A stretch of 64,000 bases of DNA from Cardiobacterium sp. Marseille-Q4385 (GCF_916618745.1 NZ_OU745373.1:248001-312000); one strand, 5' to 3'. Shown: positions 1 to 7,469, counted from the stretch's first letter. Program-made: numbers and translations. Notes: generated from the letters alone by a model not told the origin.

Positions 1-412
1 CCCGCGCTTGCAGCCACGGCGCGAATTTGGCCATGAAGGCTTCTTTTTTCTGCTGGCGTTCATCACCGCTGGTGCCGGAATGCATGTAAAGGCTGATGAT
101 GCTGTGCGTGGGGTACACCGCTTCGAGGTAGCGCCCTTCACAATCGATTTCCGCCCAGCCGATGCCGTGGCGAACCGTCTGCGGCGGGTGTTTCAGGTAC
201 AATGCGACGCCGCTGTATCCCTTCTTTTCGGCGTCGTGATAGTAATTGTGCGCGAGCGGGTAGTACATGGGGTCATCCTTGAGCTGGTCTTCCTGCGCTT
301 TAGTTTCCTGAATGCAGACGGCGTCGGCGTCCTGTTCAGCCAGCCAGCGGAAGAATCCCTTGCGAGCCGCCGAACGGATGCCGTTGGCATTGAAGGTTAT
401 GATTTTATACAT
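1..412 (-). CDS. xthA: Exodeoxyribonuclease III, 5' part (runs off the window)
   Basis: This minus-strand reading frame starts at 412 with MYKIITFNANG and continues open to the window edge, giving about 137 N-terminal residues of a family usually near 260. The N-terminal NANGIRSA segment holds the metal-binding Asn, and the IQETK motif near residue 35 holds the metal-binding Glu, both typical of the ExoIII/APE1 endonuclease-exonuclease-phosphatase fold. The enzyme cuts 5' of abasic sites and removes 3' blocking groups in base excision repair in the cytoplasm. The gene is divergent from pyrE, with only 24 bases between the starts, so the two must share a very short promoter region. The family call is secure; the C-terminal half, with the catalytic Asp and His, is not visible here. 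Confidence 0.93.
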   Translation of the reverse strand, partial: MYKIITFNANGIRSAARKGFFRWLAEQDADAVCIQETKAQEDQLKDDPMYYPLAHNYYHDAEKKGYSGVALYLKHPPQTVRHGIGWAEIDCEGRYLEAVYPTHSIISLYMHSGTSGDERQQKKEAFMAKFAPWLQAR

Positions 413-436
413 GTTTTTTAGGCTTTGAGGTGCTAG

Positions 437-1099
437 ATGCTGGCAGTATATCAAAAAAGATTTTTGGCCTCGGCGCTTGCCGCTGAGGCATTACGCTTCG
501 GTGAATTCACCCTGAAATCGGGGCGGAAAAGCCCATATTTCTTCAACGCAGGCGCGTTTTGCGACGGCGAGGCGCTCACTGTGTTAGCGCAGGCTTATGC
601 AGCGGCCATCCTGCGCCTGCGGGAAGAAGGGGTAACTTTCGACGTGCTCTACGGCCCGGCATATAAAGGCATCCCGCTGGTGGCGGCGGTGGCAGTGGTG
701 CTCTTCGCCGAACACGGCCTGTCGCTGCCGTGGGCATTCAACCGCAAGGAAGCAAAAGACCACGGCGAGGGCGGTTCGCTCGTTGGCGCAGCGCTTGCCG
801 GCAAACGCGTTTTGATACTGGATGATGTCTTAACCGCCGGCACTGCCATCCGCGAATCGCTCGCTGTCTTGCGCAGCGCCCAGGCACAACCCGTGGCGGT
901 CATCGTCGCCCTTGACCGTCAGGAAACAGTGGACGGCGGCGGCTCGGCCCTGTCGCGTCTCGCGCAAGATGAAAACCTCACGGCGGCATCCGTCGTCACC
1001 CTCGACGACTTGCTGCAATTCGTTGGCAACGACCCGCGCCTCACCGCTTATCTGCCCGCGATGCAGGAATATCGGCGGCAATATGGAGTTGCGGGGTAA
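437..1099 (+). CDS. pyrE: Orotate phosphoribosyltransferase
   Basis: This 220-residue protein has the full length of bacterial PyrE. It joins orotate to PRPP to form OMP, the fifth step of de novo pyrimidine synthesis. The PRPP-binding loop is visible as VLILDDVLTAGTA near residues 123-135, and the catalytic loop is KEAKDHGEGG near 103-112. The N-terminal FTLKSGRKSPYFFN segment is the orotate-binding signature. A purine-rich GAGG lies just before the ATG. The gene is divergent from xthA, an arrangement also known in other gammaproteobacteria, and converges on the frameshifted toxin gene downstream. I see no UTP-sensitive attenuator, because the upstream space is too short for a leader. Confidence 0.97.
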   Translation: MLAVYQKRFLASALAAEALRFGEFTLKSGRKSPYFFNAGAFCDGEALTVLAQAYAAAILRLREEGVTFDVLYGPAYKGIPLVAAVAVVLFAEHGLSLPWAFNRKEAKDHGEGGSLVGAALAGKRVLILDDVLTAGTAIRESLAVLRSAQAQPVAVIVALDRQETVDGGGSALSRLAQDENLTAASVVTLDDLLQFVGNDPRLTAYLPAMQEYRRQYGVAG

Positions 1100-1133
1100 T
1101 AGCGAGATCGTCTCGCGTAGCGGCGTTCACGCA

Positions 1134-1404
1134 TCAAAACAGTTCCGCATGCGAACCCAGCCGGATCAACTGAATGGATGATTCGCCTTATTTCATAAAT
1201 CAGCAATAAATCCGGCTTGATATGGCACTCCCGGCACCCCTGCCAATCACCGCTCAGCGCATGATCCCGATGTTTTTCCGGCATCGCACTGCCGTTCATC
1301 AAACAGTGGGCGACGGTCATCCATTCCGCCGACAGCAGGACTTCCCAGCGTTTTTTGGCATCACGTTTGAACTGATTATTGGGAATCAGCGCGAAATAGC
1401 TCAT
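1134..1404 (-). pseudogene. yafQ: YafQ-family mRNA interferase toxin, frameshifted near the C terminus
   Basis: The N-terminal part reads as a YafQ/RelE-superfamily toxin: FKRDAKKRW near residue 13, then the YafQ signature in which KHRDHALSGDWQGCRE is followed by CHIKPDLLLIYEI. After IYEIRRII the frame that stays open (to 1048) loses all similarity. The neighbouring frame continues as IQLIRLGSHAELF and a stop at 1134-1136, which is the normal end of these toxins. Skipping one base near 1177 restores a protein of normal length with the final catalytic His-x-x-x-Phe tail. The start ATG overlaps the antitoxin stop as ATGA (1401-1404), the usual coupled arrangement. The toxin is therefore probably inactive, unless the extra base is a sequencing error or is bypassed. 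Confidence 0.8.
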
Positions 1405-1694
1405 TCCGACCAATCCCGAATGTCACGTGCCAACGCATCAAGATCCGTATAACCCTCGCCCAGCGTACCATTCCTGCGGTTTTCAATTGCTTCCCGCATG
1501 GCACGTGCTGTCACGGTATTCGGTGACTTGTCGGCATGATGAGTAAACGACAGTGGAATGGCACGAGTATCGGCAACCTGATTCAGGAACAGCTTGATAG
1601 CCTGCGACGGCGCCAAGCCATAACTCTCAAACACCGCAAACGCCCGGTCACGCAAATCTTGGTCAAGGCGGATATTGTAATTTATGGTGGACAT
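1401..1694 (-). CDS. dinJ: RelB/DinJ-family antitoxin
   Basis: The product is 97 residues when started at MSTINYNIRLDQ (1694). That start has a GGAAG ribosome site eight bases upstream; the upstream in-frame ATG at 1760 adds an unlikely extension. The N-terminal ribbon-helix-helix region (NIRLDQDLRDRAFAVFESYGL, then SQAIKLFLNQV) is typical of DinJ antitoxins that bind operator DNA. The C-terminal tail would wrap the cognate YafQ toxin. The downstream toxin gene overlaps by four bases but carries a frameshift, so this looks like an intact antitoxin whose partner has decayed. In this family the antitoxin represses its own operon, but I could not pick out a convincing operator. Confidence 0.88.
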   Translation of the reverse strand: MSTINYNIRLDQDLRDRAFAVFESYGLAPSQAIKLFLNQVADTRAIPLSFTHHADKSPNTVTARAMREAIENRRNGTLGEGYTDLDALARDIRDWSE

Positions 1695-1923
1695 AGCCTT
1701 ACTTCCAACGTACAAAACACAGACAAATTCTAATCCTTCATCCGATTTCCCCGCAAACACCCATCGCTACGGCTGTTGAACTTTGCCCGCCCCGCGCTTA
1801 TACTGCGCGCCGCTTCAAACCGCGCAACCGCGCGGTTCTTCTATATCCCCTCCCGCCATTCATATCACCGCGCTTCGCGCAAGCGGAGGGGGCATCCTTA
1901 TACATCCATACCGGAGACACCCC

Positions 1924-2247
1924 ATGAGTAATGCCATTGCTGTTGGCGAAGCCAACTTTCAGGCAGAAGTATTGGACTCAACCATCCCCGTTCTCGTTGA
2001 TTTCTGGGCCGAATGGTGCGGACCCTGCAAAATGATCGCCCCCGAACTGGACGCCCTCGCCGCCGAAACCAGCGGCCAGCTGAAAATCGTCAAAGTTAAC
2101 GTGGACGAAAACAACGACCTGTCCGCACGTTACGGCATCCGCTCCATCCCAACCCTGCTTCTCTTTAAGGGCGGCGCATTGGTGGATTCCCACATCGGTC
2201 TGGCAGACAAAAACGCCCTGCTCGCCTTCGTCAAACACCATATCTAA
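1924..2247 (+). CDS. trxA: Thioredoxin 1
   Basis: This is a 107-residue thioredoxin with the active site WCGPC (DFWAEWCGPCK, residues about 27-37), the cis-Pro loop SIPTLLLF near residue 74, and the usual length. It is the cytoplasmic dithiol donor for ribonucleotide reductase, PAPS reductase, methionine sulfoxide reductases and repair of oxidised proteins. The ATG at 1924 follows a GGAGAC ribosome site. The longer frame open from 1783 has no family similarity, so I reject it. The gene lies immediately upstream of rho, the classical trxA-rho order of gammaproteobacteria, with a GC-rich hairpin between the two. Confidence 0.97.
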   Translation: MSNAIAVGEANFQAEVLDSTIPVLVDFWAEWCGPCKMIAPELDALAAETSGQLKIVKVNVDENNDLSARYGIRSIPTLLLFKGGALVDSHIGLADKNALLAFVKHHI

Positions 2248-2255
2248 TCCCAATT

Positions 2256-2276
2256 GCCCCCGCTGTACGCGGGGGC
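2256..2276 (+). terminator. Hairpin between trxA and rho
   Basis: A perfect 8-bp stem (GCCCCCGC / GCGGGGGC) with a five-base loop lies nine bases after the trxA stop. The downstream tract is only weakly T-rich (ATTCATTA), so it may be a leaky terminator or an mRNA-stabilising hairpin upstream of rho rather than a full stop. Confidence 0.55.
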
Positions 2277-2300
2277 ATTCATTACCGCATACAAACATCA

Positions 2301-3563
2301 ATGAACCTCAGCGATCTCAAACAAAAAAGTTCCCAGGAAATTCTCGCGCTCGCCGAATCCATGGGATTAGACGACATCTCCCGCAAACGCAAACAAGACC
2401 TCATCTTCAGCATCCTCAAAGCGCACGCCAAAAGCGGCGAAGAAATCACCGGCGACGGCACCCTCGAACTCATCCCGGACGGCTACGGCTTCCTGCGCGC
2501 CGAAGTCAACTCCTACCAGGCCAACCCCGACGACATCTACGTCTCGCCCAACCTCATCCGCCGCTGCAACTTACGTACCGGCGACACCATCAGCGGCAAA
2601 ATCCGCCCGCCGAAAGACAACGAACGCTACTTCGCCCTCACCAAAATCGACACCATCAACTACGACGAACGCGGCGCAGCGCGGCACAAAGTCCCCTTTG
2701 AAAACCTCACCCCGCTACATGCCGACGAAATGCTCAAACTCGAAATCGGCAACGGCAGCAGCGAAGACATCACCCCGCGCATGATCGACCTCATCGCGCC
2801 CATCGGCAAAGGCCAGCGCGGCCTCATCGTCTCGCCGCCGAAAGCGGGCAAAACCGTGATGCTGCAAAACATCGCCCAATCCATCACCCACAACCACCCC
2901 GAGTGCTACCTCATCGTCCTGCTCATTGACGAACGCCCGGAAGAAGTTACCGAAATGCAGCGCAGCGTCAGAGGCGAAGTCATCTCCTCCACCTTCGACG
3001 AACCGGCGCAGCGCCACGTCCAGGTCTCGGAAATGGTCATCGAAAAAGCCAAGCGCCTGGTTGAGCACAAAAAAGACGTGGTCATCCTCTGCGACTCCAT
3101 CACCCGTCTCGCCCGCGCTTACAACACCGTCGCCCCGGCCTCCGGCAAAATCCTCACTGGCGGTGTGGACGCGAACGCCCTGCAACGCCCGAAACGCTTT
3201 TTTGGCGCAGCACGCAACACCGAAGAAGCCGGCTCGCTCACCATCATCGCCACTGCACTGGTGGATACCGGCTCGAAAATGGACGAAGTCATCTACGAAG
3301 AATTCAAAGGCACGGGCAACATGGAAGTGCACCTGAACCGCCGCATTGCCGAAAAACGCATCTTCCCGGCGATTGACATCAACCCGTCCGGCACCCGCCG
3401 CGAAGAACTCATGATCGAGCCCGACGTGCTGCAAAAAACCTGGATACTGCGCAAAATCCTGCACCCGATGGACGAACTGCAAGCCAGCGAATTCCTGCTG
3501 GAACGCCTGAAAAACACCAAGACCAACGAAGAATTCTTCCAGTCGATGAAGAACGTCAAATAA
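2301..3563 (+). CDS. rho: Transcription termination factor Rho
   Basis: This 420-residue protein matches the standard length of Rho, the hexameric RNA-dependent helicase that ends transcription. The Rho-N domain (SSQEILALAESMGLDD) is followed by an RNA-binding cold-shock-like domain (GYGFLRAE, with YVSPNLIRRCNL, residues about 55-110). The ATPase core has Walker A PPKAGKTVML near residue 177, the LLIDERPEEVTEMQR segment, and the Q-loop/R-loop region ending in TGGVDANALQRPKRFFGAARN. The gene follows trxA, as in many gammaproteobacteria. A strong intrinsic terminator sits about 35 bases after the stop codon. Nothing is unusual in the sequence. Confidence 0.98.
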   Translation: MNLSDLKQKSSQEILALAESMGLDDISRKRKQDLIFSILKAHAKSGEEITGDGTLELIPDGYGFLRAEVNSYQANPDDIYVSPNLIRRCNLRTGDTISGKIRPPKDNERYFALTKIDTINYDERGAARHKVPFENLTPLHADEMLKLEIGNGSSEDITPRMIDLIAPIGKGQRGLIVSPPKAGKTVMLQNIAQSITHNHPECYLIVLLIDERPEEVTEMQRSVRGEVISSTFDEPAQRHVQVSEMVIEKAKRLVEHKKDVVILCDSITRLARAYNTVAPASGKILTGGVDANALQRPKRFFGAARNTEEAGSLTIIATALVDTGSKMDEVIYEEFKGTGNMEVHLNRRIAEKRIFPAIDINPSGTRREELMIEPDVLQKTWILRKILHPMDELQASEFLLERLKNTKTNEEFFQSMKNVK

Positions 3564-3597
3564 CTGCTCGCCCGGTCATGGGCGGGCTATAACTCCA

Positions 3598-3619
3598 AGC
3601 AGGCGTTGCCTGCTTTTTT
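3598..3619 (+). terminator. Intrinsic terminator of rho
   Basis: The 7-bp stem AGCAGGC / GCCTGCT with a GTT loop runs directly into six T residues. It is 35 bases downstream of the rho stop codon. Confidence 0.88.
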
Positions 3620-3651
3620 GTACGAATACCGCCTGAAGCCAGCACATGCCA

Positions 3652-3758
3652 CTTGGCGAGCCCAGCAAATACGCCGCTTGGCGCGAGCCCAGCAAATACG
3701 CCGCTTGGCGAGCCCAGTAAATACGCCACTTGGCGAGCCCAGTACACGCTGCTTGACG
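3652..3758. repeat. Tandem 25-bp repeat array, about 4.5 copies
   Basis: The core CTTGGCG recurs at 3652, 3677, 3704, 3729 and (as CTTGACG) 3752, so the period is 25 bases, with one 27-base unit carrying an extra CG. Each unit reads approximately GCTTGGCGAGCCCAG followed by A/T-rich TAAATACGC. The short open frames seen here on both strands are by-products of the repeat and not genes. The same unit recurs at 7391 and, in the opposite orientation, at 41709, 31084 and 51533. The array lies just beyond the rho terminator. Confidence 0.85.
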
Positions 3759-3810
3759 ATCATACCCTTCCAAAACAGCCATCCATCAGACATTTGCCGC
3801 AACCAAAATC

Positions 3811-3845
3811 CAGTTTAATTCCGCACCGCATCGTGGAATAAACTG
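3811..3845. other. Inverted repeat upstream of the marR operon
   Basis: CAGTTTAATTCC (3811-3822) and GGAATAAACTG (3835-3845) are near-perfect inverted arms with one bulged A and a 12-base loop. No T-tract follows, so it is not an obvious terminator. It may be a regulatory site or a remnant of a mobile sequence. The remaining 110 bases up to the marR promoter hold nothing else that I recognise. Confidence 0.45.
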
Positions 3846-3957
3846 AAAATCGCCTCGAAATAACAAGACATCCTTTGCATTTAGAATGCTCTCGTTGGGT
3901 GTGTCTGCCCAAGAATTCAGGATTTACCCCGCTTGCTGTCATGCCGCTCCCATCCGT

Positions 3958-4013
3958 TTGCTATTAGTCTCAAAGCTGACTAGAATTTGTCTTCTAGTAA
4001 ACTTTCGGACTAA
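3958..4013 (+). promoter_or_regulatory. marR promoter overlapped by a 50-bp palindromic operator
   Basis: Positions 3964-4013 form an imperfect palindrome centred at 3988.5. The outer arms TTAGTCTCAAAG / CTTTCGGACTAA and the inner arms ACTAGAA / TTCTAGT share the same centre, and 18 of 22 positions per arm pair around a six-base middle. A plausible sigma-70 promoter (TTGCTA at 3958-3963, 17 bases, TAGAAT at 3981-3986) places its -10 box inside the inner arm. The palindrome ends three bases before the marR ATG and leaves no clear Shine-Dalgarno sequence. The arrangement fits autorepression by the MarR protein encoded immediately downstream. That the palindrome is the operator is inference. Confidence 0.7.
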
Positions 4014-4016
4014 ATC

Positions 4017-4472
4017 ATGCAACAACTTGACCAACTGGAACAGCGCATCGGCCGTCTGGAAGCCGTAATTGACCGCTGGATCGTGCAACAAGGGCTGACC
4101 TACAACGCCTTCGCCGTGCTATACAGCCTCGCCCGTGCCGACGGCGGTAATTGCACGCAAAAAGACATTGGCGAAGCCTGGCTGTTGCCGAAGCAGACCG
4201 TATTCAGCACCTGCAAGGTATTGACCGAGCAGGGCCTGCTCACCCAGCAGCCGGACAACCGCGATAAACGCGCCCGCCAACTTTGCCTTACCGACGCTGG
4301 TCGTGCTCAAGCTCTGCCGCTACTCGCTGCCGCTGAAGCGTTCAGCGAACGGCTTTTCGACGCTTTCGGCAGCGAGCGCACTGCAAATCTGCTGGCCGAG
4401 CTGGACGCCCTCAATACCGTCGCCGAAACCATCATAAATGCCGAGGAAAACCGCTCATGTGGCGCACCCTAA
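4017..4472 (+). CDS. MarR-family transcriptional regulator
   Basis: This 151-residue winged-helix repressor has the MarR architecture. An N-terminal dimerisation helix is followed by the DNA-binding domain: YNAFAVLYSLA; the recognition region DIGEAWLLPKQTVFSTCKVL (about residues 55-74); the wing LLTQQPDNRDKRARQLCLTDAGR with the conserved D-x-R-x-K/R wing tip; and a C-terminal dimer helix. It is encoded directly behind a large palindrome that covers its own promoter, so autoregulation is likely. Its stop lies inside the following transporter gene (16-base overlap), so both are made from one transcript. MarR proteins commonly respond to phenolic ligands; the actual effector here is unknown. Confidence 0.9.
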   Translation: MQQLDQLEQRIGRLEAVIDRWIVQQGLTYNAFAVLYSLARADGGNCTQKDIGEAWLLPKQTVFSTCKVLTEQGLLTQQPDNRDKRARQLCLTDAGRAQALPLLAAAEAFSERLFDAFGSERTANLLAELDALNTVAETIINAEENRSCGAP

Positions 4473-5344
4473 AACACATCGGCCATACCCACCGCCGCAA
4501 ACTCATTGCCACCTTCACCCTGGTCGGTCTGGAAAATCTGCTCATGCTTGCCTATCCCATCTTCGGCGGCTGGGCGATAAACGCCGTGATTGCTGGTAAC
4601 GTCGGCCGCGCCCTGCTCTACGCGTTGGTGGTACTCATTATGTGGCTCATCGGTGCCGCTCGCCGCAGCCTTGACACCCGCACCTTTACCCGTATCTACA
4701 CACAAATCGCCGTGCCGGTCGTGCTTGAGCAACGGAGTCGGGACGTACCGCATTCAGCCGTCACGGCGCGGGTGGCGCTATCGCGCGAATTTGTCAGCTT
4801 CTTTGAAGAACACCTGCCCATCGCTGCCTCCTCACTCGTCTCCATCTTTGGGGCCTGCATCATGCTGCTCGCCATCGAACCCTGGGTTGGCGTCTTTGCC
4901 ATCGTCATCCTGCTCACCTTCCTGCGCTTCCTGCCGCATTTCGCCGCCGCCAGCGAGCACCTCTATTACCGCCTAAACAACCGCCTCGAACAAGACAACC
5001 ACTACATTAAGGACGGCAGCGACCGCCAACTGTGGCAACACTACAGTCTCGTCGCCCGCCTGCGCGTACTCATCTCCAACCGCGAAGCGGTGGGCTATCT
5101 CAGCGTCGGCGTGGCAATGAGCCTGCTCTTCGGCTTCGCCTTCATCCTGATGACACTGAAAGGCTATGGCAGTGCGGGACATATCTACGCCGTCAGTACC
5201 TACCTGTGGATGTTCGCCATGAGCCTCGACGACGTACCACGCCTGGTTGAACAATACAGTAACCTGCAAGACATCAGCCGCCGCGTGCAAGTCGGCGAAA
5301 GCGATGACCATGTATCGCTTAACCTCCACCAAGAGCAAACATGA
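4457..5344 (+). CDS. ABC transporter six-transmembrane domain protein without an ATPase domain
   Basis: This 295-residue protein looks like the transmembrane half of an ABC exporter. Hydrophobic segments occur near residues 15-40, 50-70, 120-160 and 215-255, with the cytoplasmic coupling-helix region between them. The nucleotide-binding domain is absent: there is no Walker A, signature or Walker B motif, and the protein ends soon after the last membrane segment. Stand-alone proteins of this type are found next to MarR regulators in other proteobacteria, as I recall. How it is energised is unclear, since no separate ATPase gene is nearby. It overlaps marR by 16 bases and ligE by four, so translation is probably coupled. 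Confidence 0.8.
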   Translation: MWRTLKHIGHTHRRKLIATFTLVGLENLLMLAYPIFGGWAINAVIAGNVGRALLYALVVLIMWLIGAARRSLDTRTFTRIYTQIAVPVVLEQRSRDVPHSAVTARVALSREFVSFFEEHLPIAASSLVSIFGACIMLLAIEPWVGVFAIVILLTFLRFLPHFAAASEHLYYRLNNRLEQDNHYIKDGSDRQLWQHYSLVARLRVLISNREAVGYLSVGVAMSLLFGFAFILMTLKGYGSAGHIYAVSTYLWMFAMSLDDVPRLVEQYSNLQDISRRVQVGESDDHVSLNLHQEQT

Positions 5345-6153
5345 CCCGTATCCTCGTTCTTATCCTCTGCCTCATCAGCACCATCACCCACGCCGCCACA
5401 CCCGACCTCATCCTCGCCGGCGAATATAGCGGGCAGGACGTGCGCGGCTGGGCGATGAGCGAAAAACTCGACGGTGTGCGCGCCTATTGGGACGGCCATC
5501 AACTCATCAGCCGCGCCGGCCATCCCTTCCGCCCACCCGCCGGCTTCCTCACCGACTATCCGCCCTGGCCGCTGGACGGCGAACTGTACAGCGCGCACGG
5601 CGCATTCGAGCATATCTCCGGCAGCGTGCGCCGCGCCGATGGCGACTGGACGGGCATTCATCTGCACGTCTTCGACGTACCGCAAGCACCCGGCACCCTC
5701 TACCAGCGTCTCACCACCCTGCATGACTGGCTGAAAGACCACCCGCAGGCGCGCATCCGCCTCATCCCGCAAATCCCCATCCGCGATCCGGCCCAAGTGG
5801 ATGCCGCCCTGCACCATATTGAGGCAGCAGGCGGCGAAGGCGTCATGCTGCGCGATCCCGCCCGCCCCTACCACGGCGGCCGCAGCCCGTACCTGCTCAA
5901 ACACAAAAGCGCGCACGACGCCGAATGCACCGTCATCGCCCACCATACGGGCACAGGCCGCAACGCCCACCGCCTCGGCGCGCTTACCTGCGAAAATGCC
6001 CACGGCAAATTCCGCATCGGCTCAGGCTTTAGCGACGCCGAACGCGAACACCCGCCCGCCATCGGCAGCACCATCACCTACCGCTACCGGGGCTATACCA
6101 AAAAAGGCACACCCCGCTTCGCCACCTACCTGCGTCCGCGTACCGGAGAATAA
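5341..6153 (+). CDS. ligE: Periplasmic ATP-dependent DNA ligase (LigE type)
   Basis: This 270-residue minimal ATP-dependent ligase has an N-terminal signal peptide (hydrophobic residues 4-18, cleavage near THA-AT). The nucleotidyl-transferase motif I is EKLDGVRAYWDG, with the AMP-accepting lysine at position 42. The following motifs are LDGELYSAHGAFEH, then EGVMLRDP (motif IV) and YLLKHK (motif V). A small OB-fold ends the protein (FRIGSGFSD, then STITYRYRGYT). LigE enzymes of Neisseria, Haemophilus and Vibrio are exported and seal nicks in extracytoplasmic DNA; roles in DNA uptake or biofilm matrix have been proposed. The chromosomal ligase in bacteria is the NAD-dependent LigA, so this enzyme is an addition. 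It overlaps the exporter gene by four bases and lies three bases before the hydrolase gene. Confidence 0.9.
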   Translation: MTRILVLILCLISTITHAATPDLILAGEYSGQDVRGWAMSEKLDGVRAYWDGHQLISRAGHPFRPPAGFLTDYPPWPLDGELYSAHGAFEHISGSVRRADGDWTGIHLHVFDVPQAPGTLYQRLTTLHDWLKDHPQARIRLIPQIPIRDPAQVDAALHHIEAAGGEGVMLRDPARPYHGGRSPYLLKHKSAHDAECTVIAHHTGTGRNAHRLGALTCENAHGKFRIGSGFSDAEREHPPAIGSTITYRYRGYTKKGTPRFATYLRPRTGE

Positions 6154-6155
6154 CC

Positions 6156-6914
6156 ATGCAAACCTTCACCTCCCCCAGCGCCCGCTGCCACCTCTCCTAT
6201 CACGACCTGCCCGGCCACACCCCACCCTGCCTCTTTGTGCATGGCCTCGGCTGTGCCGGCAGCTACGAATACCCGCGCGTTGCCGCCGATCCCGCCTTGA
6301 CTGGGCGCCGCGCCATCCTGCTTGACCTCACTGGCAGCGGCTACAGCGAACGCCCGCGCGACTTTTCCTACACAACCACTGCCCATGCCCGTACCATCCT
6401 CGAACTCGTTGACCACCTCGGCCTGCACGACCTCTACCTGTACGGCCACAGCATGGGCGGCAGCATCGCCATCGAAGCCGCCGCCCACCTTGGCAACCGC
6501 CTGCGCGGCCTCATCGTTAGCGAATGCAACCTGACAGCAGGCGGCGGCACCTACAGCCGCGCCATCGCCGCATACCGCGAAGAAGACTACATCGCGCATG
6601 GCCACGCTGCCCTGATCGCTCAAGAAACCAGCCTGTGGGCGGGCAGCCTGCGCAGTAGCGCACCGTGGGCGGTGTGGCGCGGTGCGCGCAGCCTGATAGA
6701 CGGCGTCGAACCGGACTGGCTGACCCGCTTGAGTGCCCTGCCGCAACGCAAAACCTTTCTCGTTGGCGCATACACCCTGCCCGATGCCGACTACGAACGC
6801 ATCCGCGCGGCACATATCCCAACCGCCGTCATCCCCGCTGCCGGACATTCCATGTCCTGGGAAAACCCCGGCGGCCTTGCTGCCGCCCTCGCTGCCTTCA
6901 TGGATGAAACATGA
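6156..6914 (+). CDS. Alpha/beta-fold hydrolase
   Basis: This 252-residue protein has the alpha/beta-hydrolase pattern: the oxyanion-hole segment FVHGLGCAGS near residue 27, the nucleophile elbow GHSMGGS with Ser near residue 95, and a C-terminal catalytic His in AAGHSMSWENP. An acid residue is expected near DADYERIRAA. There is no signal peptide, so it is probably cytoplasmic. It lies two bases after ligE and overlaps ubiC by four bases. Its substrate cannot be read from the sequence; esterase, lipase and C-C hydrolase activities all occur in this family. Confidence 0.85.
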   Translation: MQTFTSPSARCHLSYHDLPGHTPPCLFVHGLGCAGSYEYPRVAADPALTGRRAILLDLTGSGYSERPRDFSYTTTAHARTILELVDHLGLHDLYLYGHSMGGSIAIEAAAHLGNRLRGLIVSECNLTAGGGTYSRAIAAYREEDYIAHGHAALIAQETSLWAGSLRSSAPWAVWRGARSLIDGVEPDWLTRLSALPQRKTFLVGAYTLPDADYERIRAAHIPTAVIPAAGHSMSWENPGGLAAALAAFMDET

Positions 6915-7378
6915 CCCCCGTCGAAAGTCGCCGCATCCTGCGACATCCCGACTGGCATGACGCCAGCATTCTGCCGCCGCCTGCCGTGCGCGACTGGCTG
7001 CTGCACGAGGGTTCCCTCACCCGCAAACTGCACCAACACTGTACCCGTCTCGACGTAGCGATCGCTCACGAAGGCTGGACGGATGATGACCACTGGCTGC
7101 GCGAAGTGTGGCTCAGCGGCGACGGCATCCCCTGGATATACGCGCAAACCCGCATCCCGCGCGCGACCCTCAGCCACGCCGCTGCCCCGCTGCAAAACAG
7201 CGGCAACCGCCCCATCGGCCTGTGGCTCTACGCACAACAACCAACCCGCCTCAGCCTGCGTTGGCGCTACGACAGCACAAGCGACAGCTACGCGCGCCAA
7301 ACTGTCCTTGCCCTCAACGGCTACCCGCTGGACATCCGCGAACACTTCCTGCCCTGCTTTCCCTATCCCGAAGACTGA
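6911..7378 (+). CDS. ubiC: Chorismate pyruvate-lyase
   Basis: This 155-residue protein resembles UbiC, which splits chorismate into pyruvate and 4-hydroxybenzoate, the first committed step of ubiquinone synthesis. Recognisable segments are WLLHEGSLTRKL near residues 29-40, the REVWLSGDGIPWIYAQTRIP stretch near 70-90 with the conserved Arg and Glu residues, and RPIGLWLY near 111. The family is usually 160-200 residues, so this copy is at the short end. UbiA, the usual downstream partner, is not here. UbiC instead ends a five-gene run behind a MarR regulator. Its product is a phenolic acid of the kind MarR proteins often sense, but a link is speculative. Confidence 0.88.
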   Translation: MTPVESRRILRHPDWHDASILPPPAVRDWLLHEGSLTRKLHQHCTRLDVAIAHEGWTDDDHWLREVWLSGDGIPWIYAQTRIPRATLSHAAAPLQNSGNRPIGLWLYAQQPTRLSLRWRYDSTSDSYARQTVLALNGYPLDIREHFLPCFPYPED

Positions 7379-7390
7379 GTCGTTACGGCT

Positions 7391-7441
7391 GACCCAGTAT
7401 CTACGTCGCTTGGCGGATCCAGCATTTACGCCGCTTAGCGG
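7391..7441. repeat. Two copies of the 25-bp intergenic repeat
   Basis: GCTTGGCGGATCCAG and a following GCTTAGCGGC are spaced 25 bases apart (CGCT at 7407 and 7432), in the same orientation as the array after rho. The copies are diverged and lie between the ubiC stop and its terminator. Confidence 0.7.
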
Positions 7442-7469
7442 CGCATATGTAAGAATATAGCAGGCAATA

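Noticed and set aside
3556..3841. Small proteins of 60-71 residues on both strands over the repeat array
   Set aside because: The frames are open because the repeat lacks stops; they are repetitive, have no ribosome sites and conflict with each other.
4050..4062. A Neisseria-type DNA uptake sequence (GCCGTCTGAA)
   Set aside because: The only near match seen (GCCGTCTGGAA in marR) is inexact and isolated; the terminator hairpins do not contain it. I noticed no other recurring 9-10-mer of that kind.
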